Positions 42,548-52,947 of a stretch of DNA of 64,000 nucleotides are shown here, one piece after another. The DNA is taken from positions 17,615 through 81,614 of the forward strand of contig JAFYPU010000014.1 in NCBI GenBank assembly GCA_017547385.1, read 5' to 3'. Numbering within the stretch: position 1 is the first letter of the stretch; the number at the start of each line of letters is the position of its first letter. The position numbers and the translations under genes were made by a program. Source of the stretch: Bacteroidaceae bacterium (GTDB lineage: Bacteria; Bacteroidota; Bacteroidia; Bacteroidales; Bacteroidaceae). The notes under the pieces are model-generated. The model made no database searches. It was not told the DNA's origin and was given only the letters and a program-made list of their open reading frames with translations.

Positions 42548-43096
42548 ATGGTAGAAATGAACACGAAAGAACAGTTTGAGAGCGTGATGCGCTCATGTCG
42601 TGAACTGTTTATTAAAAAAATGCATGATTATGGTACAGCTTGGCGCATCATGCGTCCGGCTTCCATCACCGACCAGCTGTATATCAAAGCCAATCGCATC
42701 CGAACGCTTCAGGTGAAAGGACACGCAATGGTGGACGAGGGAATTGTTCCCGAGTTTGTGGCCATCGTGAACTATTGCATCATGGGAATGGTGCAACTCG
42801 AATTGGGATTTTCGGAAGGTAGCGATTTGAACGATGACGAAGCTTTGGCACTCTATGACAAGCATGCCACGGCATCGCTGGAATTGATGCTGAAGAAAAA
42901 TCATGACTACGATGAGGCTTGGCGTGGCATGCGTGTCGGCTCGTATACCGACCTCATTCTGATGAAGATATTCCGCACCAAGCAAATTGAGGACCTGGAA
43001 GGCGATACGTTGGTGTCGGAAGGCATTACCGCCAATTATATGGATATGCTCAACTATGCCGTGTTCGGCTTAATCAAACTTACCCTTGAAGCATAA
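42548..43096 (+). CDS. DUF1599 protein with internally duplicated domain
   Basis: 182 aa. The pattern [13 protein letters not shown]...IKxxRIxxL...VxEGIxxxxxxxxNYxxxG occurs twice (about residues 24-85 and 116-178): [14 protein letters not shown] and [14 protein letters not shown]. This is the DUF1599 / nucleotide-modification-associated type 1 family; biochemical role unknown. ATGs at 42548 and 42557 are both possible. Gene order DUF1599, BT_3928-like, tpiA, SPOR, folE is one I recall as common in Bacteroidales. Its stop overlaps the proposed TTG start of the next gene by 11 bp. Confidence 0.88.
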   Translation: MVEMNTKEQFESVMRSCRELFIKKMHDYGTAWRIMRPASITDQLYIKANRIRTLQVKGHAMVDEGIVPEFVAIVNYCIMGMVQLELGFSEGSDLNDDEALALYDKHATASLELMLKKNHDYDEAWRGMRVGSYTDLILMKIFRTKQIEDLEGDTLVSEGITANYMDMLNYAVFGLIKLTLEA

Positions 43097-45116
43097 GCAC
43101 ATTTACACCTCCTTGGTGCCGGCCATGGTGGCCCGTTGGGTGTTGGCCGCTGTGTTTCTCTTTTCGGGATTTGTGAAAGCAGCCGATCCCAGTGGAATGG
43201 CATTGAAGCTGAATGCCTATCTGCGCTATGTAGGAGGAAATCTTCCCGATGATAGTCTGTGTCTGCTGGGTGCTTCGGTGCTGCTTGCCACAGTGGAATT
43301 TATGCTCGGTGTGTATCTGTTGTTGGGCATTCGTCGCCGCTTCACAGTGAAGTGCACGCTGCTCATCATGTTGCTGATGACTGCGGTTACGGCATGGATA
43401 TATGCTTTTGACCCGGTGCCCGATTGTGGTTGCTTTGGTGAGGCGCTGAAACTGAGCCATGGACAGACATTGGTCAAAAATGTGGTGTTGCTCTTGTTGG
43501 CCATGTTTTTGCAACATCGGCGATGGGCACCCCGTCGTTTCATTTCGGAACGCCATCAGTGGGTGGTGTCGGTGTATTCGATATGCTACATTGTGGTGTT
43601 GGGAATATATGCCGCCCATTATTTGCCGCCCATCGATTTCACGCCTTATCGGCTCGGTACACATTTGCCTACAGCCATGCGGGGCGAAATGCACACTCTC
43701 TTTATCTATGAGAAGGATGGGGAGCAACGTGAATTTAGTGAGGATGCTTTGCCAGAAGAACCGTGGCAGTTTGTAGATGCTCGCACAGAAGTGCTGAAAG
43801 CTCCGGATGTGGTTGATTTCAGTCTCTCTTCTTTCGGACAAGCCGAAGACCTTACGGAACAGGTACTTTCGGATAGCGGATACACCTTTCTGCTCACGCT
43901 TCCGCATGCAGAGACCGCTGACGACGGGAACACCGATCGCATCAATGATATTTATGACTTCTGCCGAGATGCCGGCCACGCATTTTATGGCTTGACTGCA
44001 TCGGGAGAAGAGGCCGTGGAGAATTGGAAAGACCGCACAGGAGCTGCTTATTCCTTTCTGTGCAGTTCGGACGAAACCATCAAAGCCATGGTGCGTGCCA
44101 CCCCGGGATTGATGCTCCTACACGAAGGACGCATCGTGGGAAAGTGGAGCCACAATGCTTTGCCCGAAGATATAGAAACGGGAGGGATTGAACGATTGGA
44201 GCGTGAACAAATGTCAGAAGGAGGACTTTCGCCAAGCCTGCGTTTGCTGTTGCTCTATGTGGGACCGCTGCTCTTTGTCCTTCTGTTCGATGCCCTTTGG
44301 GTGGGAAGCAAGTATTACAAACGATATACCATTAAGAAACATTTAAATCAAAAGAAAATGAGAAAGAAAATTGTAGCAGGAAACTGGAAAATGAACCTGA
44401 ACCTGCAAGAAGGTGTGGCTCTTGCCAAGGAACTCAATGCAGCTCTCACTGCCGACAAGCCCAATTGCGACGTGGTGATTTGCACTCCCTTTATCCACCT
44501 TGCCAGTGTGGCCGGTGAGCTTACCGAAGGTCTGATTGGCCTCGGAGCTGAAAACTGTGCCGATAAGGTGTCTGGTGCTTACACCGGAGAAGTGAGCGCA
44601 GCTATGGTGAAATCCACCGGTGCTCAGTATGTAATCCTTGGACACAGTGAACGTCGTTCTTACTATGGCGAAACAGAAGAAATTCTGAAGGAAAAAACCA
44701 ACTTGGCACTTGCTAATGGTTTGAAAGTGATTTTCTGCATCGGTGAGGTGCTGGAAGAGCGCGAAAGCGGCAAGCAAAACGAAGTTGTGAAAGCACAGAT
44801 CGAAGGTTCTCTGTTCGACTTGAGCGTTGAAGAACTCTCAAACATCATCTTGGCTTACGAACCCGTTTGGGCAATCGGTACCGGCAAAACTGCCACAGCC
44901 GAACAAGCTGAAGAGATGCACGCTTTCATTCGTGGTGTCATTGCTGAGAAGTTTGGTGCTGAAGCAGCCGAAAACATTTCTATCCTTTACGGCGGAAGCT
45001 GCAAACCCAGCAACGCTAAGGAAATCTTCTCTAAGGAAAATGTGGATGGTGGTCTCATTGGTGGTGCAGCCCTCAAGGTTGCAGACTTCAAGGGCATCAT
45101 CGACGCTTGGAAGTAA
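43086..45116 (+). CDS. tpiA: BT_3928-like membrane protein read through into triosephosphate isomerase
   Basis: One 676-aa frame. Residues 1-424: a DoxX/MauE-like membrane protein (segments near 13-30, 55-80, 85-105, 137-180), motif [23 protein letters not shown], a thioredoxin-like periplasmic part without a CxxC, and a last membrane segment (about 396-415). Residues 425-676: complete TpiA, starting [13 protein letters not shown], with K at 12, catalytic HSERR and [13 protein letters not shown], and loop [10 protein letters not shown]. No stop separates them. TpiA could also start at ATG 44358, which is preceded by an A-rich stretch. The upstream start is probably TTG 43086 (ATG 43125 is an alternative). 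If fused, TpiA would be tethered on the cytoplasmic face. Confidence 0.9.
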   Translation: MKHKHIYTSLVPAMVARWVLAAVFLFSGFVKAADPSGMALKLNAYLRYVGGNLPDDSLCLLGASVLLATVEFMLGVYLLLGIRRRFTVKCTLLIMLLMTAVTAWIYAFDPVPDCGCFGEALKLSHGQTLVKNVVLLLLAMFLQHRRWAPRRFISERHQWVVSVYSICYIVVLGIYAAHYLPPIDFTPYRLGTHLPTAMRGEMHTLFIYEKDGEQREFSEDALPEEPWQFVDARTEVLKAPDVVDFSLSSFGQAEDLTEQVLSDSGYTFLLTLPHAETADDGNTDRINDIYDFCRDAGHAFYGLTASGEEAVENWKDRTGAAYSFLCSSDETIKAMVRATPGLMLLHEGRIVGKWSHNALPEDIETGGIERLEREQMSEGGLSPSLRLLLLYVGPLLFVLLFDALWVGSKYYKRYTIKKHLNQKKMRKKIVAGNWKMNLNLQEGVALAKELNAALTADKPNCDVVICTPFIHLASVAGELTEGLIGLGAENCADKVSGAYTGEVSAAMVKSTGAQYVILGHSERRSYYGETEEILKEKTNLALANGLKVIFCIGEVLEERESGKQNEVVKAQIEGSLFDLSVEELSNIILAYEPVWAIGTGKTATAEQAEEMHAFIRGVIAEKFGAEAAENISILYGGSCKPSNAKEIFSKENVDGGLIGGAALKVADFKGIIDAWK

Positions 45117-45127
45117 GCCTACTCATG

Positions 45128-45168
45128 GCCAATGCCTCGTGCCGCGAGGCATTGGCTTTTCCTTTTTT
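45128..45168 (+). terminator. terminator after tpiA
   Basis: GCCAATGCCTCG pairs with CGAGGCATTGGC, then TTTTCCTTTTTTC. It lies 11 bp past the stop and would separate tpiA from the SPOR gene, at least partly. Confidence 0.85.
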
Positions 45169-45194
45169 CATAAACTCCACACTCAAATTTCGAC

Positions 45195-45728
45195 ATGCGA
45201 AAGCCATTCTTTATTCTCTTGATATGCATGCTTGCGGTGAGCAGTGCCAAAGCTCAGAGCACCTATACGGAGCATCTCACAGACTCGACCACGGGCAGTG
45301 GCCGTGTGGTGATAGTTCAGGACTCAGTGCTGCACGATTTGGTGAATAACACAGGAAAATATGCCAACATCAATGTGGCAGCCGGAGGGCGTGGCGTAAA
45401 TTCGGGGCATGGTAAGTCACGAAATTCACGCACTGCCGGAACTGTGGGTACGCGCACTCGACACAAGGAGCAGGGATATCGGGTATTGGTGTTTACGGGT
45501 AACAACACCCGTGAGGGACGTTTGGGTGCTGAGAAGATGCAACGAAAGGCGAAAGCCACGTTTGCAGAACTTTCGGCCTATGTGCAGTTGCGCAACTCGC
45601 GATGGGTTTGTTTGATTGGAGATTTTCGCAAAAGAGAAGATGCGGAGAACTATATGCGCCGTTGCATGTCGTCCGGATTGTCGAATGAGGTGCGAATTAT
45701 CCGAAGCGAAGTGTCGGTTCCCGACTGA
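45195..45728 (+). CDS. exported SPOR-domain protein
   Basis: 177 aa with signal peptide ([21 protein letters not shown]). A Gly/Arg/Thr-rich middle (about 65-90) is followed by a SPOR domain (about 94-172: [23 protein letters not shown]...[19 protein letters not shown]). SPOR domains bind denuded peptidoglycan, so this is probably envelope-located. Its TGA overlaps the ATG of folE (TGATG), suggesting coupled translation. Confidence 0.87.
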   Translation: MRKPFFILLICMLAVSSAKAQSTYTEHLTDSTTGSGRVVIVQDSVLHDLVNNTGKYANINVAAGGRGVNSGHGKSRNSRTAGTVGTRTRHKEQGYRVLVFTGNNTREGRLGAEKMQRKAKATFAELSAYVQLRNSRWVCLIGDFRKREDAENYMRRCMSSGLSNEVRIIRSEVSVPD

Positions 45729-46324
45729 TGATTGAAGAATATTCGATAACACATAGCGTCATGGATGCAACGAAGATTGAAAAGCTGGCTGCCCATTGCA
45801 AAGAAATTCTTTCACTCTTGAACGAAGATGTGGAGCGCGAGGGATTGCTGAAAACGCCTGAGCGAGTGGCCAAAGCCATGCTGACACTTACGCGTGGTTA
45901 TGACATGGACCCGGTGGCCGTGCTTAATTCTGCCAAGTTCAGTGAACCATACAACCAAATGGTGATTGTGAAAGACATAAAGTTCTATTCACTTTGTGAA
46001 CACCACATGCTGCCTTTCTATGGCAAGGTGCATGTGGCTTATATCCCCAACGGATATATCACAGGGCTTTCGAAAATTGCCAGAGTGGTTGATATATTTT
46101 CACACCGCCTTCAAGTGCAAGAGCGCATGACTTTGCAAATCAAGGAATGCATTGAGCAAGCTCTCAATCCGCTCGGTGTAATGGTGGTGGTGGAGGCTCA
46201 ACACATGTGTATGCAGATGCGAGGTGTTGAGAAGGACGACTCAGTTACCACGACAAGCGATTTTACAGGTGCTTTTCAGCAGGCCAAAACACGTGCAGAG
46301 TTTTTACAATTAATCGGAAAGTAG
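45728..46324 (+). CDS. folE: GTP cyclohydrolase I
   Basis: 198 aa, normal length. Zinc and active-site region [13 protein letters not shown] (C90, H92, H93), [23 protein letters not shown], and [11 protein letters not shown] with the second Cys. Converts GTP to dihydroneopterin triphosphate, the first step of folate synthesis. Start overlaps the SPOR stop. THF made from this pathway is the cofactor of GcvT elsewhere in the window. Confidence 0.96.
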   Translation: MIEEYSITHSVMDATKIEKLAAHCKEILSLLNEDVEREGLLKTPERVAKAMLTLTRGYDMDPVAVLNSAKFSEPYNQMVIVKDIKFYSLCEHHMLPFYGKVHVAYIPNGYITGLSKIARVVDIFSHRLQVQERMTLQIKECIEQALNPLGVMVVVEAQHMCMQMRGVEKDDSVTTTSDFTGAFQQAKTRAEFLQLIGK

Positions 46325-46357
46325 TGCAAATAAGAATGCAATACTTGCAGAGATGCT

Positions 46358-46433
46358 GCGGCAGTAGCTCAGTTGGTAGAGCGTCGGCTTCCCAAGCCGA
46401 AAGTCGCGGGTTCGAGTCCCGTTTGCCGCTCCA
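46358..46433 (+). tRNA. tRNA-Gly (anticodon CCC)
   Basis: All four arms fold: acceptor GCGGCAG with TTGCCGC, D-arm GCTC/GAGC, anticodon stem TCGGC/GCCGA with loop TTCCCAA (anticodon CCC), and T-arm GCGGG/CCCGT. The 3' CCA is encoded. It lies 33 bp after folE. Confidence 0.95.
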
Positions 46434-46548
46434 ACAAAGTGAAGATAACACACAATGAGGCGAGACACCGGTTTGAACGAGTAACACTCGCTCTCCGTGT
46501 TTCGCTTGTTTTGTTTAACACATTTATAAATATAATAAAGAGAAACGG

Positions 46549-47931
46549 ATGTCAATCGTTATTGCGTTGATTGTGGTGTTGGGGATTTTCTTCATTGCTA
46601 CTGAAAATGTGAATCGCATGAACAAGTCGGCTGTTGCCATGTTTGTGGGTGTGCTCTGTTGGTTGCTATATATCATCGACGGAAGTCATTTGTTGGCAGC
46701 CGAACATTCGAACAGTTTTTCTGCTTTCCTGGATGGCAGAGCCGAGAGTGGAGTTTTGGTGAAAGACTTTATTGCCAATTCCTTGTTCCTTAAATATATG
46801 GCGCGTGCTGCTGAAGTGGCGCTTTTCTTGTTTGGAACAATGACTACGCTGGATGTGCTTACCGGTAATGGTTGCTTTGATTTTCTTCCCGAATGGTTGC
46901 GTACGCGCAATCCGCGTCGCTATTTGTGGTGGTTGGCGGGATTTACGTTTCTTCTTTCTGCCAATTTGGACAATCTCATCACCGTTTGCATGATGCTAGC
47001 AGTGATGCACACCATGGTGGCTGATGCACGGTTGCGAATGATATATGGAGCCGTGATAGTGCTGGCAGCCAATTGTGGCGGTGCTTTCACGGTGATAGGT
47101 GACGTGAGCAGTTTGACGCTTTGGATGGAGGGACTCGTAACTCCTACGTGCTATGCCGGAATGTTGGTGCTTCCGTCACTTGTGGCACTTGTGGTGGTGT
47201 TGTTGCTCGTGATGCGCGAACTGCCTCGCCGTTTGGATGTGGTGCAGACTGCGCCGCCTTATCGTGGTGATGACACCATCCTGACACGTTGGCAGCGTCT
47301 GCTGATGCTCATTGTGGGTATCGGTGGTTTGTGGTTCATTCCCACTTTTCATCGTATCACTCATCTGCCTCCGTTTGTGGGGGTGCTGTGTGTGCTTTCG
47401 TTCTTGTGGATTGTGGACGAACTCTGCAACCGGTCGCTCTTGGGCAGTGACCGCATGGTGCGCAAACGCCAACCGATGGCTTTGCAGTATGCCAACATGC
47501 AGCACATTTTGTTTTATATTGGTTTGACGTTTGCTTTCGGAGCTGTGGCCGAAACAGGTTTGCTGACCAAGTTGTTGGGTTATACGGCAGCTTGCACGGA
47601 TCATCTGTATGGACACGGAATTATGTTGGGTGCTTTGTCATCTCTTGTCGGCAATTTGTCGGTAGTTCTGTCGGGGGTTGCACTTTTTTCGGATGCTTCA
47701 TTGCCGGCTTCGGCTGAGTTGGGAAGAGCATTCCTGCCCGACGGTGCTTTTTGGCCGCTTCTCAGTTACACTTCAGCTTTGGGTGGAACATTGCTTCCCG
47801 TGGGCACACTCGCCGGTTGTGCTTTGATGCGCATGGAGGAAGTAAGTCTGAAGTGGTATGTACGTCATTTCACAGGCAAAGTACTATTGGCATGGCTGAT
47901 AGGTCTTTTGGTGTTTTTCTTGTTGGTGTAG
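46549..47931 (+). CDS. nhaD: Na+/H+ antiporter, NhaD family
   Basis: 460-aa integral membrane protein with about 12 hydrophobic segments. NhaD features include LLSANLDNLITVCMMLA (the acidic/Asn ion-binding helix), AANCGGAFTVIGDVSSLTLWMEG and SLVGNLSVVLSGVALF, with a late TSALGGTLLPVGTLAG. Probably exports Na+ in exchange for H+. Second sodium antiporter in the window. Confidence 0.9.
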   Translation: MSIVIALIVVLGIFFIATENVNRMNKSAVAMFVGVLCWLLYIIDGSHLLAAEHSNSFSAFLDGRAESGVLVKDFIANSLFLKYMARAAEVALFLFGTMTTLDVLTGNGCFDFLPEWLRTRNPRRYLWWLAGFTFLLSANLDNLITVCMMLAVMHTMVADARLRMIYGAVIVLAANCGGAFTVIGDVSSLTLWMEGLVTPTCYAGMLVLPSLVALVVVLLLVMRELPRRLDVVQTAPPYRGDDTILTRWQRLLMLIVGIGGLWFIPTFHRITHLPPFVGVLCVLSFLWIVDELCNRSLLGSDRMVRKRQPMALQYANMQHILFYIGLTFAFGAVAETGLLTKLLGYTAACTDHLYGHGIMLGALSSLVGNLSVVLSGVALFSDASLPASAELGRAFLPDGAFWPLLSYTSALGGTLLPVGTLAGCALMRMEEVSLKWYVRHFTGKVLLAWLIGLLVFFLLV

Positions 47932-47981
47932 CGCAAAAATCTGAGTTTTCCCAAATATATCGGATACATTAGATAGAAAGT

Positions 47982-48024
47982 GAGCCCCGAAGTTTGCTTG
48001 TGAAACTTCGGGGCTCTTCTTCTG
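47982..48024. terminator. terminator after nhaD
   Basis: Perfect 14-bp stem (GAGCCCCGAAGTTT with AAACTTCGGGGCTC), 7-nt loop, followed by TTCTTCTG on the plus strand. It could also serve sdaA, which converges. Confidence 0.85.
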
Positions 48025-48081
48025 TCTTTGCTTATCTTGGCAGTAAACGTCTTAGGAGTTTCGGTAAGGATGTCCTAAGTG

Positions 48082-49290
48082 TCAGTGTGTGTGCTTTCCA
48101 AATTCTTTTGCAAGGCCTCCTTCGCTTGTTTCGCGATAGAGTGAGGGGAGATCGTGTCCTGTTTGCTTCATCACCTCAACAGCTTTGTCGTAGGAAATGC
48201 GGTGAATGCCTTCTGCGTAAGTGGCATAGATGTTTGCATCAAGGGCGCGAGCCGCCGCGTGAGCGTTGCGCTCGATGCAGGGAATTTGCACAAGTCCGCA
48301 AACGGGATCGCAAGTCATGCCGAGATGGTGTTCAAGCCCCATCTCTGCAGCATATTCAGTAGCAGCGAGGCTTCCTCCAAACAGATAGTTGGCTGCTGCT
48401 GCAGCCATGGCACATGCCACACCCACTTCGGCTTGACATCCGGCTTCTGCTCCGCTGATGCTGGCACGTGCCTTGGCAATGTTTCCAACGAGTCCGGCTG
48501 TGGCCAACGCATGCAGCATGCGCTTCAAGGGGAAGCGTCGCGTTTTGTGCAAATGATACAGCACTGCCGGTAACACGCCGCTGGCACCGCACGTGGGGGC
48601 TGTGACGATACGCCCTCCCGAAGCATTCTCTTCACTCACGGCCAAGGCATACGAAAACACCAAGCCTCTGCTTTGCAGGTTAGGGCCGTAGCCCACGGCT
48701 TTGATGAAGTATTGTGGTGCTTTTCTACGCAGATTGAGTCCGCCGGGCAGCACACCTTCGTGCTCGATGCCACGTTCCACGGCTTGGCACATCACATTCC
48801 ACACTTCTTCAAGATAGTCCCAAATGTCGTTTTCTTCACAATGTTGCACGTATTCCCAATAGCTCTTACCTCGCTCTTCGCACCATTGTTTGATGTCAAG
48901 CAGGTGGTCGAGTTCGTAGATGTCGGGGCTTTGCAACGTGTGTTTGCCCTCTTCCGCCAGTGCGCCGCCTCCCACGCTATATACGGTCCATGCATCATGG
49001 CATCGGCCCTCGGCATCGACGGCTTCGAACTTCATGCCGTTCGGATGGAATGCGGGGACAATTTCGGGACACCAAACAATCTCCGTGCGCTCTTTGCCTA
49101 GCACGTTTGTAATGGCCCAATCGGTGAGGTGCCCCTTGCCGGTGGCAGCCAGACTTCCGTAGAGGGTTACGCGGAAGCGGAGGGCTGCGGGGTGTCTTTC
49201 AAGATATTTTTCAGCGGCAGCGCGCGGCCCCATGGTGTGACTGCTGCTGGGGCCGGAGCCGATGCGATATAATTCTTTCAGAGTTTTCAT
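48082..49290 (-). CDS. sdaA: L-serine ammonia-lyase, iron-sulfur type
   Basis: 402 aa, single-chain form: beta domain first ([20 protein letters not shown], serine-binding), then alpha domain with cluster cysteines in TAPTCGASG and [16 protein letters not shown]. Deaminates serine to pyruvate with an oxygen-sensitive [4Fe-4S] cluster, consistent with an anaerobe. Located 55 bp after fbp on the same strand, possibly co-transcribed. Confidence 0.95.
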   Translation of the reverse strand: MKTLKELYRIGSGPSSSHTMGPRAAAEKYLERHPAALRFRVTLYGSLAATGKGHLTDWAITNVLGKERTEIVWCPEIVPAFHPNGMKFEAVDAEGRCHDAWTVYSVGGGALAEEGKHTLQSPDIYELDHLLDIKQWCEERGKSYWEYVQHCEENDIWDYLEEVWNVMCQAVERGIEHEGVLPGGLNLRRKAPQYFIKAVGYGPNLQSRGLVFSYALAVSEENASGGRIVTAPTCGASGVLPAVLYHLHKTRRFPLKRMLHALATAGLVGNIAKARASISGAEAGCQAEVGVACAMAAAAANYLFGGSLAATEYAAEMGLEHHLGMTCDPVCGLVQIPCIERNAHAAARALDANIYATYAEGIHRISYDKAVEVMKQTGHDLPSLYRETSEGGLAKEFGKHTH

Positions 49291-49345
49291 GTTTTGAGAA
49301 GTTTATTTGAAAAAAACTTGTGTCGTAAGACTGCTCGTGGGTTTA

Positions 49346-51343
49346 TCAACTCTCTTTGATCAATCCTTTGCGATAGGCCTTGAAGAGTTTTTGCAGATCG
49401 TTGATTTGTATGCGTATCTTCTCACCCACATCCGTGTCACTTACCATTTCGCGTCGTCCGGTCATCTCAACAATCTGCGTGGTGCTGCGGATGTCGGTAC
49501 CTTGGCGTATTGCCTCTTCGGTGGAGTGGAAAGGCTCGTGTTGCACAAGCTGAAACCCTCGGCTGTGATATACAAGTGTGTAGCCGGCAATGCCCGTGGT
49601 GTCGTGATAAGCCTTGGCGAAACCACCGTCAATCACCATGAGTCGCCCGTCGGCTTTGATGGGGTTCTCGCCCTTGCCGGCTCTCACGGGCACGTGTCCG
49701 TTAATGATGTGGCGATGCTTTCCCTTGACTTCAAAATCATCGAGAATGGCATCGCAGATAGAGGCATTGTCGCGCAACTTGTAATACCATCCCTTTTCTT
49801 CCATGTGTGTGTGTTTGTCGGCAATGAGATAGCGTTCGAAGGTGGCCATTTTTCCCTTGTCGAAAAGCGGAGAGTCCTTGCCGCACCAGAGATACCAGAA
49901 ATAATCTCGGGCATATCCCTGTTCCCCCTCCTCGGCTGCGTCGTCGAAGGCTGTGCGCACCATTTGTTCCACACGCATCATCAGTTCGCGCCCTTTTACA
50001 GTCGTGCCGCAAATTTGCACTTCTCGCAGCGAGCCATCCTCGTTCAGTGGCACGGAAGCGTGGAAAAGCAGATTGGAATTGAATACAGAGAACATGCCGC
50101 CGCGCGACAGCAGGCAGGTCACGTGGCGCTGCAGGCGTTCGGAAATCATGAACGAACGGCGAAGACGCTCCATTAGTTCGTTTTCCTCCGGTGTGAGCAC
50201 TTCAGGATGTGAAGCGTTTAGCGTGGGTAAATGCTTGTCGCGCAGCTCGTAATCCTTTCCTTCTATGTTCACCGTGCCTGCTTCAGGATTGATGTGTTTC
50301 ACCAAGCATCGATCCGTCATGCACCATTCGGGGTGAGTCTCATACATTTGTGCCTCCAACTTGAATTGTATCACAGTGATGGCTTTGTGCATCTGTGCAA
50401 TGAGGCGCAAATCCTTTTCTCCCAGCTCCGTGCCGAACTGTTCCACTTTAGGCACGAATATCTCACACGGGTCATCGGCATAGGTCTCCATGGCAAATCG
50501 CGCCAGGGGTACCATGTTGATGCCATAACCCTCTTCAAGCGTCCGAGTATTGGCATATCTCAGCGATAAGCGCAGCACGCCGGCAATGCAACACAAGTTG
50601 CCGGCAGCAGCACCCATCCACAGCACATCGTGATTGCCCCATTCGATGTCGAGGTGGTGATAATCGCACAGCGTGTCCATGATGAGGTGTGCGCCGGGGC
50701 CTCGGTCGTAGATGTCGCCTAAGATGTGCAGGCGGTCAATGGAGAGGCGCTGAATGAGATGACACATGGCAGCGATGAAGTTGTCGGCTTGGCGTGTGAG
50801 GATAACACTTTGCACAATGGCGTTGAGATAATCCTGCTTGTTGCGGTCGTCGGTCGTTTCGTGCAGCAACTCTTCAATGATGTAAGCAAATTCTTCGGGC
50901 AGGCTTTTTCGCACCTTGGAGCGAGTGTATTTTGACGATACGCTACGGCACACGGTGATGAGCCTGCCGAGCGTAGTTTCGTAATAGTCCGTGAGGTGCG
51001 TGTTCGATTGCTTCACGAGTTCCAACTTCTGCTCCGGATAATAGATCAGTGTGCATAGCTCCTTTTTATCGTGCGCTGTGAGCGTCCCCGCAAAAAGTTC
51101 GTTCACCTTTCGTTTGATGTTACCTGAGGCGTTGCGCAGCACATGCAGAAACGCCTCGTGCTCTCCGTGCAAGTCAGCCATGAAGTGCTCCGTGGGTTTG
51201 GGCAGATGGCGGATAGCCTCCAGGTTAATGATTTCCGTCGTTACGCGTGAGATGGTGGGAAAATCGCGTGCCAGGAGGCGCAGATAGCGCAAGTCATCCT
51301 TCACGCTTTTCAGGGATGTGTGCGATGCAGACATAAAATTCAA
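49346..51343 (-). CDS. fbp: fructose-1,6-bisphosphatase class III
   Basis: 665 aa, the length of the class III (Firmicutes/Bacteroidetes) enzyme. Calcineurin-like metal blocks are MADLHGEHEAF, LHILGDIYDRGPGAH, IEWGNHDVLWMGA and INGHVPVRAGKGENP. Runs the gluconeogenic step from FBP to F6P. Starts near MNFMSASHTSLK; the second Met is equally possible. It is the last clearly core gene before the AT-rich region. Confidence 0.95.
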   Translation of the reverse strand: MNFMSASHTSLKSVKDDLRYLRLLARDFPTISRVTTEIINLEAIRHLPKPTEHFMADLHGEHEAFLHVLRNASGNIKRKVNELFAGTLTAHDKKELCTLIYYPEQKLELVKQSNTHLTDYYETTLGRLITVCRSVSSKYTRSKVRKSLPEEFAYIIEELLHETTDDRNKQDYLNAIVQSVILTRQADNFIAAMCHLIQRLSIDRLHILGDIYDRGPGAHLIMDTLCDYHHLDIEWGNHDVLWMGAAAGNLCCIAGVLRLSLRYANTRTLEEGYGINMVPLARFAMETYADDPCEIFVPKVEQFGTELGEKDLRLIAQMHKAITVIQFKLEAQMYETHPEWCMTDRCLVKHINPEAGTVNIEGKDYELRDKHLPTLNASHPEVLTPEENELMERLRRSFMISERLQRHVTCLLSRGGMFSVFNSNLLFHASVPLNEDGSLREVQICGTTVKGRELMMRVEQMVRTAFDDAAEEGEQGYARDYFWYLWCGKDSPLFDKGKMATFERYLIADKHTHMEEKGWYYKLRDNASICDAILDDFEVKGKHRHIINGHVPVRAGKGENPIKADGRLMVIDGGFAKAYHDTTGIAGYTLVYHSRGFQLVQHEPFHSTEEAIRQGTDIRSTTQIVEMTGRREMVSDTDVGEKIRIQINDLQKLFKAYRKGLIKES

Positions 51344-52164
51344 CTTTTGTGCGTTTTGGAAGCGAAGATAATGAAACCTTGCCGAAAAACGTACAAAAAA
51401 TCTCCGGAATGTTGCGCTTGCTCTTGCAGCACATAAGTGCAGCTGAGTTTAAAGACCCTGTGTATGGCACAGAGAGGATTAAAGGTGAGCTGTGGAAGCC
51501 CTATTCCTGCTGGTTTGGTTCGCGGAGAAAACTTTGAGGTCTCTAATGAAGATGGCGCACTGGTGTATTCCGTTCAGTGGGAAAGCCCTGTGCAAGGCTT
51601 GATGGATGGTAGAGAAAAACAAAAGGTATATGACGGTTCTTGAAGAGTAAAGACTTCGAGGTTGTAAGATTTATTCAATCAAAAGGGTAAGACCCGAAGA
51701 TGCCCGTGTTACAAGCAGGAGAGTTTGCTGAAACTGGAGAGTATGACATCATTTTTATAGACCTTCCAGCTTCTATGGATGTTTCAGGAGTTTTGCTGAC
51801 TATCTTCAATGTGGATTATGTTGTATAACGACTATGATATGCCAATGACAATCACTATTTTGGGTCAATTGCTATATTATTGCCTTATTTTTTTGTATAC
51901 TTTAATGTTATTCTTTACAGATAATATATATCTTATATACATAGTATATAACCTTATACTCAATACATTATATTCAAAAATATCTATCCTGGAATAGAAG
52001 AGGTTTAGATAAAAATCACGATCTTTGTACCCGATTTAGAAACAATAAAAACGAAATGCAGCAAAATAGAATGAACACAACAGCAACAAATATGTGTTGA
52101 GGCTCAAAACGCTTTGATGGTGTGCTGTGTGCTACTATTTCAAGCATTGTGTCATTCGATAACA
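51344..52164. other. gene-poor stretch at the left border of the accessory region
   Basis: From about 51,830 the sequence is strongly AT-rich. A 59-codon frame (51464-51643) reads as plausible protein (SCGSPIPAGLVRGENFEVSNEDG) but is unrecognised and closed by stops. A ParA-like fragment sits at 51700-51828. A minus-strand frame (52016-52276, two hydrophobic stretches) overlaps the plus-strand remnant 52165-52393 and I cannot decide between them. I read the stretch as decayed mobile-element sequence. Confidence 0.5.
51700..51828 (+). pseudogene. fragment of a ParA-family ATPase gene
   Basis: 42 codons ending at TAA. The stretch EYDIIFIDLPASMDVSG...VDYV strongly resembles the ParA/TraA Walker B region, where the usual text is YDIIFIDLPG...GV...VDYVF. 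The Walker A half and the rest of the protein are missing, and the flanks have stops in this frame. ParA genes are common at the ends of Bacteroidetes conjugative and mobilizable elements, so this is probably a relic of one. Confidence 0.5.
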
Positions 52165-52393
52165 TAGGGAAAACTATCCAACAGAAACATACGCTGACAA
52201 GGATATTATAGATGCAAATATCCTCGTTAGCAAAATAAATAACAAATCGTTGGAAAGACCCTACCAAACTTTTCAACGATTTTTGTTTATGCCCATTGGT
52301 GACGATCTTCCTCTCCGTCTATTCCGTCCAATGGCAATCAACGAATCAATTATTAACTACGCAGCGATGCGTACTAAAGAAGAACTATTATGA
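52165..52393 (+). pseudogene. 3' end of an unidentified gene, probably truncated
   Basis: Frame open from a TAA at about 52162 to TGA at 52391-52393, about 75 codons without a good start. It reads NKSLERPYQTFQRFLFMPIGDD near the centre and RTKEELL at the end. Its TGA overlaps the ATG of the next gene (ATGA), as in a true operon. The preceding frame (RFDGVLCATISSIVSFDNIG, 52095-52205) may be its continuation after a frameshift. I do not recognise the family. Confidence 0.35.
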
Positions 52394-52932
52394 GTGAATA
52401 TACCACTGTTTATTTGAGGAGTAAGGCAACTCCTTTATTGGATTACAGAGAACAACCATCTTGGGAGGAAATTCAAAATCTTTCTGAAGACGAGTTGAAT
52501 CAAATAAGGAATGAGATAAAGGAACATAACAAGAATGTTGATAGGTCATTAGGCTGCGAACTGTTTTATCTTTCTACTACTCCAAGTCGCCATTTGAATA
52601 TACTCCATTGGAGCCCTTCACCAAAAAACTTGACCACAGAGTTGCTAGATGAGGTGTTAGAGTTCTATAATGAGGAAATCGAGGATTACAAGAAGAGCAT
52701 TGCATGGTACAAGGCAACTATTGCTAAGTTGGAAACTCGCATACTCAAGGCTAATGTAGAACTCTACGATAAGATTAGTAAGGATATTGATGAATACAAT
52801 GAAAGCATTGGCTTTTTGGAAGAAGATCTTGAAAACAAGCAATATCTGTATAACAAGTTCTATTTTGCAAAGGGCATATTAGATAACAAGTCTAATGCTG
52901 ATGATTATGAATTGGTTTACACAAAATGTTAA
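52390..52932 (+). CDS. hypothetical coiled-coil protein
   Basis: 180 aa, soluble, rich in Glu, Lys, Asn and Tyr. Residues of about 88-165 are mostly helical with heptad-like spacing (LLDEVLEFYNEEIEDYKKSIAWYKATIAKLE-type, broken here for length), suggesting a coiled coil. No known domain. ATG overlaps the stop of the preceding fragment by ATGA, so translation was coupled. Followed 15 bp later by the deleted phosphoesterase gene. Confidence 0.6.
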   Translation: MSEYTTVYLRSKATPLLDYREQPSWEEIQNLSEDELNQIRNEIKEHNKNVDRSLGCELFYLSTTPSRHLNILHWSPSPKNLTTELLDEVLEFYNEEIEDYKKSIAWYKATIAKLETRILKANVELYDKISKDIDEYNESIGFLEEDLENKQYLYNKFYFAKGILDNKSNADDYELVYTKC

Positions 52933-52947
52933 GAGGAGATAAGTTAT

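Noticed and set aside
46358-46433. tRNA-Gly as integration site for the accessory region
   Set aside because: The accessory region begins 5 kb away beyond sdaA and fbp, and no repeat of the tRNA 3' end is seen near 51,340.
51809-51997. Small hydrophobic frame in the AT-rich stretch
   Set aside because: Very AT-rich, Leu/Ile/Tyr-only composition expected by chance in such DNA; no supporting signal.
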